Of a stretch of DNA of 64,000 bases, positions 1 through 8,865 are shown one piece after another. Every line of letters begins with the position of its first letter. Within the stretch, counting starts at the first letter, position 1. Below the pieces are notes generated by a model, which was not told the origin of the DNA, searched no databases, and saw nothing but the letters and a program-made list of their open reading frames with translations. The stretch lies in contig CM035316.1 of NCBI GenBank assembly GCA_000497125.2, forward strand, positions 758,001 through 822,000, in the 5' to 3' direction. A program made the translations under genes and the position numbers. This stretch comes from Spironucleus salmonicida. Lineage: Eukaryota; Fornicata; Diplomonadida; Hexamitidae.

Positions 1-145
1 AGGGGCGGCAGGGGCTGCGGTGGGGATCGCAGGGAGAAGGACTTGCGCTGAAGCAGCATTTATGGGCGGACGAGAATGGGCCGAATACTGAGTATACTCT
101 CACTCCAAACATTGGTGCGTGAACCTGTACCGGTGAAACCGTGCG

Positions 146-412
146 TCAGCGCTCGTCCTGCTTGCGGTCCAGGAACCACGCGTACAGCAGCGCCCGCGGC
201 CAGCCGGCCCCAGAGTCCACTTCCTCGTCCGTGGTAGGCTCAGTGGCCGCCAGTGCGGGCAGGGCGCAGTCGTCGCTGACCTCCGTGTGGGGGAAGATGC
301 GCGAGCGCAGGCCCGGGCCCCTGGCGCGCTTGCGTAGGCGCGGCACCCGCTCGCTGGCGGAGCGGGAGGAGGAACTGGGGGCGCTGGAGGGCTCCGAGGG
401 CGTGCTGTCCAT
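146..412 (-). CDS. hypothetical protein, 88 aa
   Basis: Small GC-rich gene of unrecognised function ending in TGA. The start MDSTPSEPSS is preferred over an upstream in-frame ATG at 442 because a CTCCGCTCC motif sits directly in front of it, as in the next two genes. The N-terminal third is rich in Ser/Pro/Glu, followed by a basic stretch and an acidic TTDEEVDSG segment. No signal peptide or membrane segment is visible. It is the downstream member of a run of four minus-strand genes. GC-rich codon use contrasts with the AT-rich genes beyond 1.7 kb. Confidence 0.55.
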   Translation of the reverse strand: MDSTPSEPSSAPSSSSRSASERVPRLRKRARGPGLRSRIFPHTEVSDDCALPALAATEPTTDEEVDSGAGWPRALLYAWFLDRKQDER

Positions 413-427
413 TGTGGAGCGGAGTGG
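413..427 (-). promoter_or_regulatory. start-proximal CACTCCGCTCC motif
   Basis: On the minus strand CACTCCGCTCC lies 3 nt before the ATG of the 146-412 gene. The same string precedes the next two genes, which suggests an initiator-type core promoter element. Confidence 0.4.
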
Positions 428-438
428 GACTGCAAGGC

Positions 439-1059
439 TCACTTCGTGTGGCGCACCACGTGCTCGCCGGTGATCCCGCCGCCGCTGCGGACGATCTTGT
501 GCCTGCGCACGCCCCGGCGGTCGCTGAAGCTCTTGGCGATCTTGAGGATGTGGCGCTGCTGCTTCCGCACCGAGACCTCGCCCGCGTCCTTGTAGCGGTC
601 CGTCTCCAGCACGATGTGCTTCCCGCTGCGGATCTGGCCCACGGCGCCCATCGCGCGCAGCTCCTCCTCCCGCGCGAGCCGCTGGCTACGCTCCCCCTTG
701 CGCGCGGCCGACAGCTCCTTGAGGTTCACGTGCGTGCCGCGGACCTGCGCGCCCTTCTTGATGAGGTAGGCCGTCTCCTGCAGGCGCTGGTACTCGCGCT
801 CCTGCGGCGTCAGCACCAGCCCGTTGTCCCGCAGCAGCTCGCGCGTCAGCTGGTCGATGGTGTAGGCCTCCACGCGCTTCGTGATCTGCGCCTTCAGCTG
901 CGCCGGGTCGACCGTCCGCGGCCCCCTGGTGCGTGCGCCCCCCTGCGGCACCGCCAGGGCCTCCGCTGAGGGCGGGACGTACGTGACCGGGGCGAAGCGC
1001 GTCTGCTGGGAGGCGCTGAAGAAGTCGCGGGCGGCCTGCGCGTCGACGAACTGCTCCAT
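439..1059 (-). CDS. hypothetical basic protein, 206 aa
   Basis: Complete ATG-to-TGA frame. The protein is hydrophilic and strongly basic in the C-terminal half (for example SFSDRRGVRRHKIVRSGGG), with helical, charge-rich segments in the middle (QEREYQRLQETAYLIKKG). No TM segment or signal peptide is seen. I do not recognise the family; the basic C-terminus would suit nucleic-acid or ribosome association, but that is a guess. Its stop lies 24 nt upstream of the motif of the next gene, so the cluster is tightly packed. Confidence 0.7.
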   Translation of the reverse strand: MEQFVDAQAARDFFSASQQTRFAPVTYVPPSAEALAVPQGGARTRGPRTVDPAQLKAQITKRVEAYTIDQLTRELLRDNGLVLTPQEREYQRLQETAYLIKKGAQVRGTHVNLKELSAARKGERSQRLAREEELRAMGAVGQIRSGKHIVLETDRYKDAGEVSVRKQQRHILKIAKSFSDRRGVRRHKIVRSGGGITGEHVVRHTK

Positions 1060-1074
1060 TTCGGAGCGGAGTGC
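1060..1074 (-). promoter_or_regulatory. start-proximal CACTCCGCTCC motif
   Basis: Minus-strand CACTCCGCTCCGAA runs directly into the ATG of the 439-1059 gene. Identical core to the motifs at 413-427 and, with one change, 1330-1343. Confidence 0.45.
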
Positions 1075-1086
1075 AATTGGGAAGGG

Positions 1087-1329
1087 TCACATCTTGGCCA
1101 CGAGCTGCTCCAGCAGCCAGATGTAGCGGTTGGCGCGCGTGAGGATCAGGTCGAGCTGGTCGCGGGCACGCTCCTCCATGTCGCGGGCGATGATGATAAG
1201 GTTCTTCACCTCGTTGTTCTTGAGCTTGATGGCGCGCGCGATCTGCACGCACTTCTTGCGGTCGCGGTCGTCCTCGGAGTCCGAGTGCACGTGGAGCAGC
1301 TGGTGCTGCACGGTGTACCGCGGCGGCAT
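1087..1329 (-). CDS. hypothetical helical protein, 80 aa
   Basis: Complete small gene. The start MPPRYTVQHQ follows a CTCCGCTCC motif. The protein is rich in charged helix-forming residues (SDSEDDRDRKK near residue 20, then NLIIIARDMEERARDQLD), ends in LLEQLVAKM and probably forms a short coiled coil. No membrane or targeting signal. Function not recognised. It lies 27 nt upstream of the 439-1059 gene on the same strand. Confidence 0.65.
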   Translation of the reverse strand: MPPRYTVQHQLLHVHSDSEDDRDRKKCVQIARAIKLKNNEVKNLIIIARDMEERARDQLDLILTRANRYIWLLEQLVAKM

Positions 1330-1343
1330 CTTGGAGCGGAGGG
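1330..1343 (-). promoter_or_regulatory. start-proximal CCTCCGCTCC motif
   Basis: Minus-strand CCCCTCCGCTCCAAG abuts the ATG of the 1087-1329 gene, the third occurrence in the cluster. Confidence 0.4.
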
Positions 1344-1349
1344 GCAAAA

Positions 1350-1592
1350 TCAGAAGGGGAGCTCGGGCCGCGCGGTAGCCCGGATCCGCGCCACGAGGTC
1401 GTCCGAGTCCTCGGGGTCTGCGGGCTCCGCGAAGGCCCAGCCCTGGAGCAGCTGCGCCACGGCGTCGTTCTCGAGCCGGTACGGCAGCTTGCGGCGGGCC
1501 TCGTCCTGGCGCTTCAGGAAGGCGAGCGTCTACGGGTTCACGAGCACGGGCCTGCGGGGGCGGCGGGCCTGGGGCGAGGTCTGGGTGTGCAT
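1350..1592 (-). CDS. hypothetical protein, 80 aa, one TAG codon
   Basis: Reads as a complete 80-aa protein only if a TAG (around 1530) is glutamine, in the context VLVNPQTLAFLKRQ. The ATG is preceded by GCACTCCGA, a shortened form of the motif used by the next three genes, and by a TATA-like TTTATATTC about 25 nt upstream. Sequence is Pro/Arg-rich at the N-terminus and acidic near PADPEDSDD. Function unknown. It is the first gene of the four-gene minus-strand run. Confidence 0.6.
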
Positions 1593-1639
1593 TCGGAGTG
1601 CGCCTCGCTTGCGCGAATATAAAGCAAAATTCGGAGCGG

Positions 1640-2014
1640 TCAGTCCACGAAACGACACGCGTCCGCCCGCTCCAGGTCCAGCAGGTAGCTAAGCTGGTAG
1701 TTCACCCCATGATAGTTTGTAGATAAACTGATACGACCAAATTTATTTAAGTTTATATGAGCATACATTGAGACGAATGACATGATCAGTGTACTTGATT
1801 AGTGCATGAAATTTAATGTATTCTTATTCTCTTTTTATACGATAGCAGGAAGTATTTATTACTTAATCAATTTCGTACATTTTGTTTAAGCTGATTATAT
1901 TTTTACTTAAGGCTGCTATAATATTTGCTATACACTAACTTATATCAAAATGGGACTGCTATTGAGAATAAAGTCATCATTTGCATCTAGAAATTCAGTA
2001 ACATCTAATTCCAT
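1640..2014 (-). CDS. hypothetical protein, 124 aa, spans AT/GC boundary
   Basis: A single TGA-terminated frame starting MELDVTEFLDANDDF in AT-rich DNA and ending in GC-rich DNA (LLDLERADACRFVD). Several TAA/TAG codons in the AT-rich part read as glutamine. The base composition changes sharply near 1703 inside the frame, so this boundary is not a gene junction. No membrane segment is obvious. The fold is not recognised; an acidic N-terminus followed by a helical core is all I can say. It is divergent from the gene at 2194, sharing about 180 bp of AT-rich promoter. Confidence 0.6.
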
Positions 2015-2193
2015 TTGATAAAAAATAATAGCCTTAAAATTATATTTAAACGTGTTCTCAGCTTAATTTTTGTAAATATGTAGTTGCTCATTTTATGACT
2101 ATCTGGTAGATTACTTAATTTTTTCAGTCAATTTAAATTAGTGTTAAATAATATATTTATTATACATAAATATAATCATTATACAATAAAAAT

Positions 2194-2601
2194 ATGAACC
2201 AGCACAACCTGCCATTATTGTAGCTGATTGATAGCATATCACCGCTAAGCTCGCCTAAATAATCAATATCTCCCAGAATGGAAGTATTCAGCATGAAGCT
2301 CAAAATGTCTCCCAGGTTAGAGGAGGAGCCCAATTTGGCCCACGCGAAGCTACCCTTCGAGTTCATCGAGGAAGCGAGGCCGTAATCGATTTTAGCCAAT
2401 TTTTACCAGCAGTAGGAGAAGCGAAGTATGCTTGTTCGGTAGGCTGCTCCCTTCTGCCCTGGAAAGATCATATCAGCCCGTAAGCAGAAGGTCTACCAGG
2501 CCGAAAAGGCGTTCGTGGTGAGCAAGTTCCCGGAAGTGACGCAAAGGCATGTGACGGCGTTAGATCTGGAGCACTTGGTGCGCTTCGCCGGGGCGCAATG
2601 A
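2194..2601 (+). CDS. hypothetical protein, 135 aa, spans AT/GC boundary
   Basis: Starts MNQHNLPLLQLIDSI after an A/T-rich leader and reads to TGA with several TAR codons as glutamine. N-terminal region has SISPLSSPKQSISPR; the middle contains LPFEFIEEARPQSILANFYQ and the C-terminus CPGKIISARKQKVYQAEKAF. Composition moves from AT-rich to GC-rich along the gene, and its last eight codons fall inside the left arm of the 2578-10988 inverted repeat. Unrecognised; Ser-Pro pairs suggest phosphorylation sites (inference). Confidence 0.55.
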
Positions 2602-2621
2602 TGGCGTGAGTTGTAGCATTT

Positions 2622-3287
2622 TCACTCGACCTACACGAGGAACACATCCTCCCTGGGGTCCTCCGGAACCGCTAAGCGCACCGTGAGACATCCGTCCGCG
2701 AACGCTGCGCGAATGCTGCTCCGGTCCGCGAACTCAGGGAGCTGGAAGCGGTGAACGCGGCCGTCCGCGGTTACCTCCAGGGTTCCCTAAGCATCTGCGC
2801 GCACGCGCGTTGCGGCCCGGGAGGAGGCTGGTACGGTGGCGCAGTACTCATCCCCAGAGCGGCGGAGCGTCTGTTGGCTCGCCGCGTCACAGGCCCTCAT
2901 CTGGCTCCCTGTGGCCTTGTTCTGGGAATCGTACGTCTTAAACGCCGCGCCGGGCGTCAGTGCCTCCGTTCCGTTTTAGATCGTGCCCTGGTCGAAGCGG
3001 TTGGGCTGGGATGGAAGCGCAGTGAAGAGGTGCTGGAGAGCCTCCTCGCGCTGGGCCATGCGGCGGGCCTTCTCCTCGCGTTCCCTCTGAGCCCTATGCT
3101 GTTCGTAGGCCCGCGCGGATTGCTGCTCCTGTCTGCGCAGGTGCTCCTCTTGCTGTCTCTAGTACAGTTCTTGCTGGGCCTGCTTGCCTCTGTGGGCCTC
3201 AGCCCGGCGCTGGCGGGCCTACTGCTGCTCAATGGCGTATTGGTAGTCATAAGAGTCGTCGTAGTTGTTGCCGAAGAGTCCGAACAT
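2622..3287 (-). CDS. small heat-shock (HSP20-like) protein, left-arm copy
   Basis: 221 aa, ATG to TGA, with four internal TAG/TAA codons as glutamine. Residues 1-20 are Tyr/Asp-rich (MFGLFGNNYDD); residues about 20-90 are a long Gln/Arg/Glu helix (RRQEQQSARAYEQHRAQRE) likely to be coiled coil. The C-terminal 70 residues resemble an alpha-crystallin domain, with RFQLPEF, then IRAAFADGCLTVRLAVPE, matching the usual 'F.LPE ... I.A...DG.L.V..P' pattern. By family knowledge such proteins hold unfolding clients. The long coiled coil is atypical. Identical copy at 10279. Confidence 0.6.
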
Positions 3288-3847
3288 TAATGAGGAGCTC
3301 GGAATTGATTCCCGTCCGCAAAATTTACTCGGATCAATTCGGTGGGATTTGGTCGGAATTGCAGCCAGGAGCAACCTCGTGTTGGCAATAACCTGTCGGA
3401 TGCGTCACCATTGCCTCCGGACCAGGACCATGTGTCTGCCGCTATCTGCTACCCCAGCATGTGGTTTCAGTCCGAACCTGCCAATTTATATATAATATCA
3501 GGTTGCACTGTATATGATTTCTGGTTGGGTGCAGCTCATCTAGATGCGGGCAGAACGTCAGTACTTCCTTGCTGCCAACATTCAATGTGAGAGAGCAGCG
3601 TTAGGAACGTGTTGAACATCCTTTATATCTCTACGGTCTGAGTTACAAGACCAGAAAGCCCCAGAGATGTCCCGGCTGGCACTCCTGCTGGTATGGGCGG
3701 ACAAGATTCAACCCCATCAGATATATATGCAGCCAACAACAGTTCAGCTGGGGCTATGGTCATGGATGGACCTACTCTGTCGTCTAGTGGCTGTGGAGAT
3801 ACGTTCGATTGTACTAATGCATAGCCTAAATCAGTTTCATTTAGCAA
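3288..3847. other. GC-rich interval between sHSP gene and tRNA-Ile
   Basis: 560 bp, repeated at 9719-10278. It must hold the promoter of the sHSP gene, which starts at 3287. Open frames exist on both strands (for instance a 75-codon ATG frame at 3290-3517 on the plus strand and a 103-codon frame without a good start on the minus strand), but none has convincing composition, so I do not call a gene. Confidence 0.4.
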
Positions 3848-3921
3848 GCTCTTGTAGCGCAGTTGGTTAGCGCGTTGGTCTTATGTACCGAAGGTCGTGG
3901 GTTCAATCCCCATCTGGAGCA
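3848..3921 (+). tRNA. tRNA-Ile (anticodon TAT)
   Basis: Cloverleaf visible: acceptor GCTCTTG with CTGGAGC (one T-T mismatch), D stem GCGC/GCGC, anticodon stem TTGGT/ACCGA with loop CTTATGT giving anticodon TAT, T stem GTGGG/CCCAT with loop TTCAATC, discriminator A. A TTTTT run 4 nt downstream fits Pol III termination. No intron. Duplicated in the right arm. Confidence 0.85.
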
Positions 3922-3924
3922 AGC

Positions 3925-3929
3925 TTTTT
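3925..3929 (+). terminator. Pol III terminator of tRNA-Ile
   Basis: TTTTT immediately after the tRNA; it also lies 4 nt before the ATG of the next gene. Confidence 0.6.
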
Positions 3930-3932
3930 AAA

Positions 3933-4178
3933 ATGCAGCCTCGCTACTCCGAGTCAGCCCAGTTCGGTCAAGCGCCCTTCCGGCCCAGACTTCCCCTGCC
4001 ACTGCCCACGTTCTTTGAGGCCCAGACCCTGTTGCGGTCCCTCGCCCAACGCGATGCCGGGTATCAGGCTTTCCTCGGCGTGCACCCCTTCGCGCCCTGC
4101 CGCCACGCGGGTACAGCTCTAGGTGTACCGATATTCTGCCCCTGCTGCCGGAACATAGTACTCGTCGGGTTCCAGTGA
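3933..4178 (+). CDS. hypothetical protein with CxH...CxxC, left-arm copy
   Basis: 81 aa starting MQPRYSESAQFGQAP only 11 nt after tRNA-Ile and ending in TGA. Proline-rich N-terminal half, then FAPCRHAG and FCPCCRNI, which gives a Cys/His set (CxH then CxCC) that could bind one zinc. No signal peptide. Function unknown. Duplicated at 9388-9633. Confidence 0.5.
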   Translation: MQPRYSESAQFGQAPFRPRLPLPLPTFFEAQTLLRSLAQRDAGYQAFLGVHPFAPCRHAGTALGVPIFCPCCRNIVLVGFQ

Positions 4179-4251
4179 GACTGCCTAGGAGCGAAGGCAG
4201 GTGGATCGCTTGAGCGCTACCGAACACGTATCGCCGCACCTGGCTGGGATG

Positions 4252-5045
4252 ATTCAAATAAACATTATATCAGGATTGTCCAAATAGTTTAAGTATTTCA
4301 GTAGAGAATTTGTAACTAGGTCTGTTAAAATTTTCGTTACTTATTGTATACTATTCATTAAATAGTCAATGGATGTATATTAATTATTGTTGATATCAAT
4401 ACTGAGCTTACTTAAAATAAATCAATAAAAATATTCCGAATATAATGAAAATTATAGTATTAATAAGTTTAACTTCAATTTTTATAACATCTGTTTTCTA
4501 AGTTTATGAAAATTATTTATAGATATTTGCTGTTCGACTTTGCATTTAAAGTATAAATATAACAATTAAACTATATATATCATGCTTAGAAAATGTAGAT
4601 CAAACTGTAGATGACAAATTTTATTTTTGAATACTTTTCTCTTAAATAATATCTTCAATATATAATTAAAATACTTGGTAGCTTTACATGTAGTAGATTG
4701 AAAGTACTAGATATATTTGCATAATTTTACTAAGTATATCATAATAATAGTAGTATAATATATAAATTATTAACATTGCAGAAATGAAAAATAAGTTCTT
4801 TACATTATAAGAAGAAAACGAGCCTGTTAGATAAGATAAAATTCAATTAAAAATCAAGCCAATTATATAATGCATCAGTTAGAATTCTTCAGTGTCAATA
4901 GTAGATATATAACATTTATCAGCATTTTCAAACTTATCTTAGAGTAATTCCTCATCAGATATTAAGTGGCATGAGTCAGAGTAATTAGAGGTAGACGAAT
5001 TTGATATAATAAGACTATTTAGCAGTAGCACGGAGTGAGTTTAAA
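4252..5045. other. AT-rich interval, no firm gene
   Basis: Left part of the loop. A 61-codon plus-strand frame at 4445-4630 begins with a hydrophobic, signal-like MKIIVLISLTSIF but is within chance length at this base composition. On the minus strand 4858-5035 an acidic coding-like stretch (ISDEELLQDKFENADK) lacks an ATG; it could be a decayed or spliced 3' part of the 5046-5372 gene. Confidence 0.3.
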
Positions 5046-5372
5046 TCAATCACATAGAATATTTAGTCTATCGCTTATACTCTTTAAAAACTGATCAGTT
5101 TCATCATATAAGTCTTCATATCTATATAATACTTCTGAACGTTCTTTAATAGATTATTAAAGATTTTATGATCTAATCTACTAGACTTCAAGCTGACTAA
5201 AAGTTTTATTTAGTAGTTATTTTAAAAAATAAATCTTATTAGATGGTTTCTTAATGATATAATTAAAATCAGCATTTTATTAATCCATAATTTTTATCTA
5301 CACCCTTAAATGTTGTATTTAAGTAAGGAGGTCGCCTTTCTATTTTAATAGCATCGATTAATAAAAGTCCAT
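5046..5372 (-). CDS. coiled-coil protein, 108 aa
   Basis: ATG-to-TGA frame with about ten TAR codons as glutamine. Starts MDFYQSMLLKQKGDLLTQIQ and is helical and heptad-like throughout (LEVQQIRSQNLQQSIKERSEVLYRYEDLY). A TGA directly upstream in frame limits the start to this ATG. Unrecognised small coiled-coil protein, cytosolic or cytoskeletal by composition. Confidence 0.6.
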
Positions 5373-5517
5373 TTTCTAAAAAAAATTAAGAATGCTTTAT
5401 CAATATATACTTTTTATAAGTAGTATTATCTGGTCAATATAAACATAAATTTGCATTATATTTTTATTTATGCCCATTCTATTTATATTTGTGAATTTTA
5501 ATTATAAAGTTGAATAT

Positions 5518-5521
5518 AAAA
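5518..5521 (-). terminator. Pol III terminator of tRNA-Phe
   Basis: Four T residues on the minus strand directly after the discriminator base. Confidence 0.5.
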
Positions 5522-5594
5522 TACCTGTTCTAGGAATCGAACCAAGGACCGACAGAACTTCAGTCTGACGCTCTACCATCTGAGCTAAACAGGC
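5522..5594 (-). tRNA. tRNA-Phe (anticodon GAA)
   Basis: Minus-strand cloverleaf: acceptor GCCTGTT/AACAGGT (closing G-T pair), anticodon loop CTGAAGT giving GAA, T loop TTCGATT, discriminator A, followed by TTTT. Single copy in this window, inside the AT-rich loop. Confidence 0.85.
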
Positions 5595-5728
5595 ATATAA
5601 ATTATATATAATAAATTAAGTACACACATTACTAAATATAATTGAATATATACATGTACTCTATAAACTCATATTAATATTTTCTCGTGATTATATACTG
5701 GGTTTAGAAAATGATATTTATATAAAAG

Positions 5729-5989
5729 TCACACACTATTATCAAGAGAATCAATAATTTAATAAATATAATTGGACTATGACAATATTTCGCTTACTGA
5801 AGCTTCACCTCCCTCATCAATATCAGAGCTTGCCATTGAAAATGTTCTCTTTATCATAATTTACCTCTATGTATATTACTCCATAGAATTATTACTATTA
5901 ATAGAGTAATCCTCATAGTTTATCTTAATTGATGATATTGAGACTAATTTACTAGCTAAAATTTATCCATTTGAAAAACAAGATCCCAT
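5729..5989 (-). CDS. small Met-Gly-Ser-Cys protein, 86 aa
   Basis: Starts MGSCFSNGQILASK, a good N-myristoylation context (Gly2, Ser3) with Cys4 as a possible palmitoylation site, so dual lipid anchoring is plausible. The rest is hydrophilic: IKINYEDYSINSNNS, then SSDIDEGGEASVSEILS. TAR codons are read as glutamine and it ends in TGA. No homolog recognised. One of many Met-Gly small proteins in the window. Confidence 0.6.
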
Positions 5990-6295
5990 TATTAAATAAA
6001 AATTAAATAAAGATATATTATATAATATTAAACTATAGTAAGCTGAGAATTGAAATTTTTTAATAGAATATTTTAAGATGTTATTACTACGTGAAACACA
6101 TATATTATTATAATTCAATTGATTATATAGTTATAAAATAAATATTGAATAATATAACGGCAAGAACATTGATATAGCTAGAATTAAACATAATGGACAT
6201 CCGTCCGTGAGCTTAAGACTTTCCAAAAATAAATTACTTTTGGAACGCTACAACAACTGGAGTCCGCCATGAAACACGATATTAATCATAATTAA
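5990..6295. other. AT-rich interval, nothing identified
   Basis: 306 bp between two minus-strand genes. Contains the likely promoter of the 5729-5989 gene and the 3' flank of RPS4. No structured RNA or convincing frame seen. Confidence 0.5.
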
Positions 6296-7087
6296 TCAGT
6301 TCATACGCTTCTCAACAGCCTGTATACGCATCTAACGGCTCTCAACCTTAGTAGGTCTGACACCCTTTTCAGTAGGTACTGAGACTACAGAAGAGTTCTT
6401 GCCGATAACAAAAACGTTTTCCATACGAGTAAGGAACTTCTGACCCTTGACATCAATTAAATGAACCATGGAATAAGTACCAGCGTTTTCAATAATCTGA
6501 GTTATCTTACCCATACGACCAGCAGCAGAACCGCCAGTAATACAAGCAGTCATATCAGAAGCAAAGGCGAAGTGCTCAGCAATACTACCAGTGGCAAGAT
6601 CTATTTTGATAGTATCGTTAACTTTGATCTTGGAATCGGCAAAACGAATAGTACGGCCGTCATTGGTACCGATGAAGGGAATACCATGCTTACCAGTTTA
6701 AACGGATTTAACACGGCAAAGTTTGAACTTAGCTTCATCAGCTTTGATGGGTACTAAAGTGAATCTACCAAGGATATCATACATGATACGATACTGAGCT
6801 TTGAGCTTACCGATTTCGATAACGTCCATGAAACCAGCAGGGTAACCGACATCAGTACGAACCTTACCATCAACCTTGATAGAACGAGAGTTAAGGATGA
6901 TTTCAGCTTCACGACGATCACGAGCAAGGTGAAGTCTGTTACGGAGGACAAGAAGAAGAGGGAGACATTCCTGGAGCTTATGAGGTCCAGCAGAAGGTCT
7001 GGGAGCCCAGATACCACCAAGCTTAGCTAATTACCAATGGGTAGGTGCCGATAATCTCTTTAAATGCTTACGAGGACCGCCAGCCAT
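6296..7087 (-). CDS. RPS4: 40S ribosomal protein S4 (eS4)
   Basis: 263 aa, the same length as human RPS4X. It starts [15 protein letters not shown] and carries the family-diagnostic [20 protein letters not shown], then [16 protein letters not shown] and [20 protein letters not shown] (S4 domain region), [13 protein letters not shown] (KOW-like loop) and NVFVIGK near the C-terminus. TAA or TAG codons occur in HWQLAK, VKSVQTGK and ESRQMRI, each at positions where glutamine is acceptable. This is the best single proof of the TAR=Gln code here. Component of the small ribosomal subunit. Confidence 0.97.
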
Positions 7088-7220
7088 TTTCCAAAGGAGT
7101 GGAGATTATAAAATAATATGAACGATAGAATATGAATATTTTACAGTAATCAACGTAAATATTTTTTGAGTTATTTATACTTAACTTAGAGAAATATTAT
7201 AGTACGAATCCAATTAAAAA

Positions 7221-7664
7221 ATGTCTGAGATTTCCTTCGCCAGGGCTACTTCAGAACTAAAATTCGAAACCTCTGGATCCGACCTACCCGCCGAGTTTAA
7301 GACTATAGCAAAAGTCAAAATCGCGAAGCCGCAACCAGTATCATACCTTTCGCTAATTCGAAGCTCCCGCACAGTTATTTAAGTATTTTATGGTCAGGTA
7401 AAAGTAGTAAAAGCGACATTTTTTCGATAGAAATTCTTCATTTTTGACATCAAATTCTCTTTAAATAGTCTGACAGCGGTTTTAACTATTTCCAAAAGAC
7501 GAAAAGATTGTGACGAGATTGCTGAGCAGCTGAATTTATTTAAACCAAAATTACTGCTTGGAGAGTAAAAATCAGCTAATTCTATACAACAGTGGCTTGG
7601 TAATATGCTAAATAATCAAGAACTACGTGAGAACATTCGATTTGTCTAGTGGCTGAGTAATTGA
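7221..7664 (+). CDS. PX-domain protein, 147 aa
   Basis: Starts MSEISFARATSELKF, ends TGA. Residues about 60-145 resemble a phox-homology domain: TVLTISKRRKDCDEIAEQL matches the RRYSDF-type strand/helix, followed by KPKLLLG and then SIQQWLGNMLNNQELRENIR, the typical C-terminal 'FL..LL..P.L..S' helix. PX domains bind phosphoinositides and place sorting nexins on endosomal membranes. It is short, with no BAR domain. The next gene, a coiled coil, begins 58 nt downstream on the same strand and may act with it (inference). Confidence 0.6.
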
Positions 7665-7722
7665 AGTGAGTGAAAAAGTATATTATATACTTGCATTGTA
7701 TTAAAGTATCAGAGCTTAAAAA

Positions 7723-8865
7723 ATGGGAAAGGAGTTGGTGTTATTATATGGGCTCTGTAAGGAACTTAAAGTTATTTTTAATGTTGATTTAAACGAAAAT
7801 ATAGAAAATTCAGTAAATTATATTCTTAAATCTGTCAGCTTACAGTAATAAAAGATTACTATTTTTGAGTAGAATCTAAAAAAATTAGACTCGGTAAATT
7901 AAGGAGAAGAAGTAAACTTCCAGAAAAGATGTGATATTTTGGAGTTAAAACTTGCACTACTATCCCCTTAGATTGAACTTCAGCTTTCAGAGGAGCGTAT
8001 CAGTTATCTGAAGATGGAAAATATAATGCTTAAAGATTAGCTAGCATCTAAAAACTAATATTTAATAGATATTAAAAATGAGATTAAACAAATTAACACC
8101 GATATAAATGCAATAAGAGGATACGCCTAAGATATAAATATTCCAGATAATTTATAAATCTTGACGCATACAATTTAGACTAAAATTTCTAAATAAGAAT
8201 AATTCGTTTAATGCAATTTAGGATAGTATTATTATGGAAAGTATATAAAAACTATATAAAATAATGAATTTACAGTTAAATCGATCTAAAATGATATTGA
8301 ATAATTATAGTAATCTGTTACAAAGATTACAATTCCAGATCTATCATAAAGCTTTATTTATATAGAAACAGAAGTAGAAAAGATTGTCTCTAACTATTTA
8401 CTTCTAACACAGAATAATAAGGTTCTTAAAAATTAATTGCTTGATCTTAATTTGAAATTATTTTCTGTTACAGAAAATATAAATAGTCTAAAATATGATC
8501 TGCAAAAGTAGTAAAAATAATATTAAAAAGTTTTAAATTCGAATAAATAGTTGGAAGTAATTTTGAGTTTGAAAAATGAAGAAATTGAGCTTTTATTACT
8601 CAAACCTGTGCAGGATTTTGCTTAAAAAGCAAAAAATTACTCCAGTGATATAAAACTTAGAACTAAACCGGATTTATTATTAAATATTTTGTCAAATGTT
8701 ATATTAGGAAGCTTAAAGCCCGTTCCCTTAAATTTTATTAAATTAGTAAAAAGCACAAGAGAACTTTATCTAGGATCATTAGATGAGTAAGTTTCATAGG
8801 AGTTGCGATTATCAATGCTTTGCGATATGAAGGATTCGTTAAATAGGATGTTAAAGGTACAATGA
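7723..8865 (+). CDS. coiled-coil protein, 380 aa
   Basis: Frame from MGKELVLLYGLCKE to TGA containing dozens of TAA/TAG codons read as glutamine. Most of the protein is predicted by eye to be coiled coil (for example LQLSEERISYLKMENIMLKD, VEKIVSNYLLLTQNNKVLKN), with a more globular C-terminal part (LRTKPDLLLNILSNVILGSL). Gly at position 2 could be myristoylated but Ser/Thr is absent at position 6. No specific family recognised; probably cytoskeletal or vesicle-tethering. Lies between the PX gene and an overlapping frame at 8862. Confidence 0.7.

Larger units (their letters stand above)
2578..4251. repeat. left arm of 1.67-kb inverted repeat
   Basis: GC-rich arm that matches 9315-10988 in reverse complement with a constant coordinate sum of 13566, so no net indels. 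A handful of substitutions occur only near the outer edge (around 2588-2610). It carries a small heat-shock-like gene, tRNA-Ile and an 81-aa gene. The 5 kb between the arms is AT-rich and single copy here. Confidence 0.95.

Noticed and set aside
2160-2399. Minus-strand frame opposite the 135-aa gene
   Set aside because: Lacks an ATG, and the plus-strand frame has a start, a stop and better composition.
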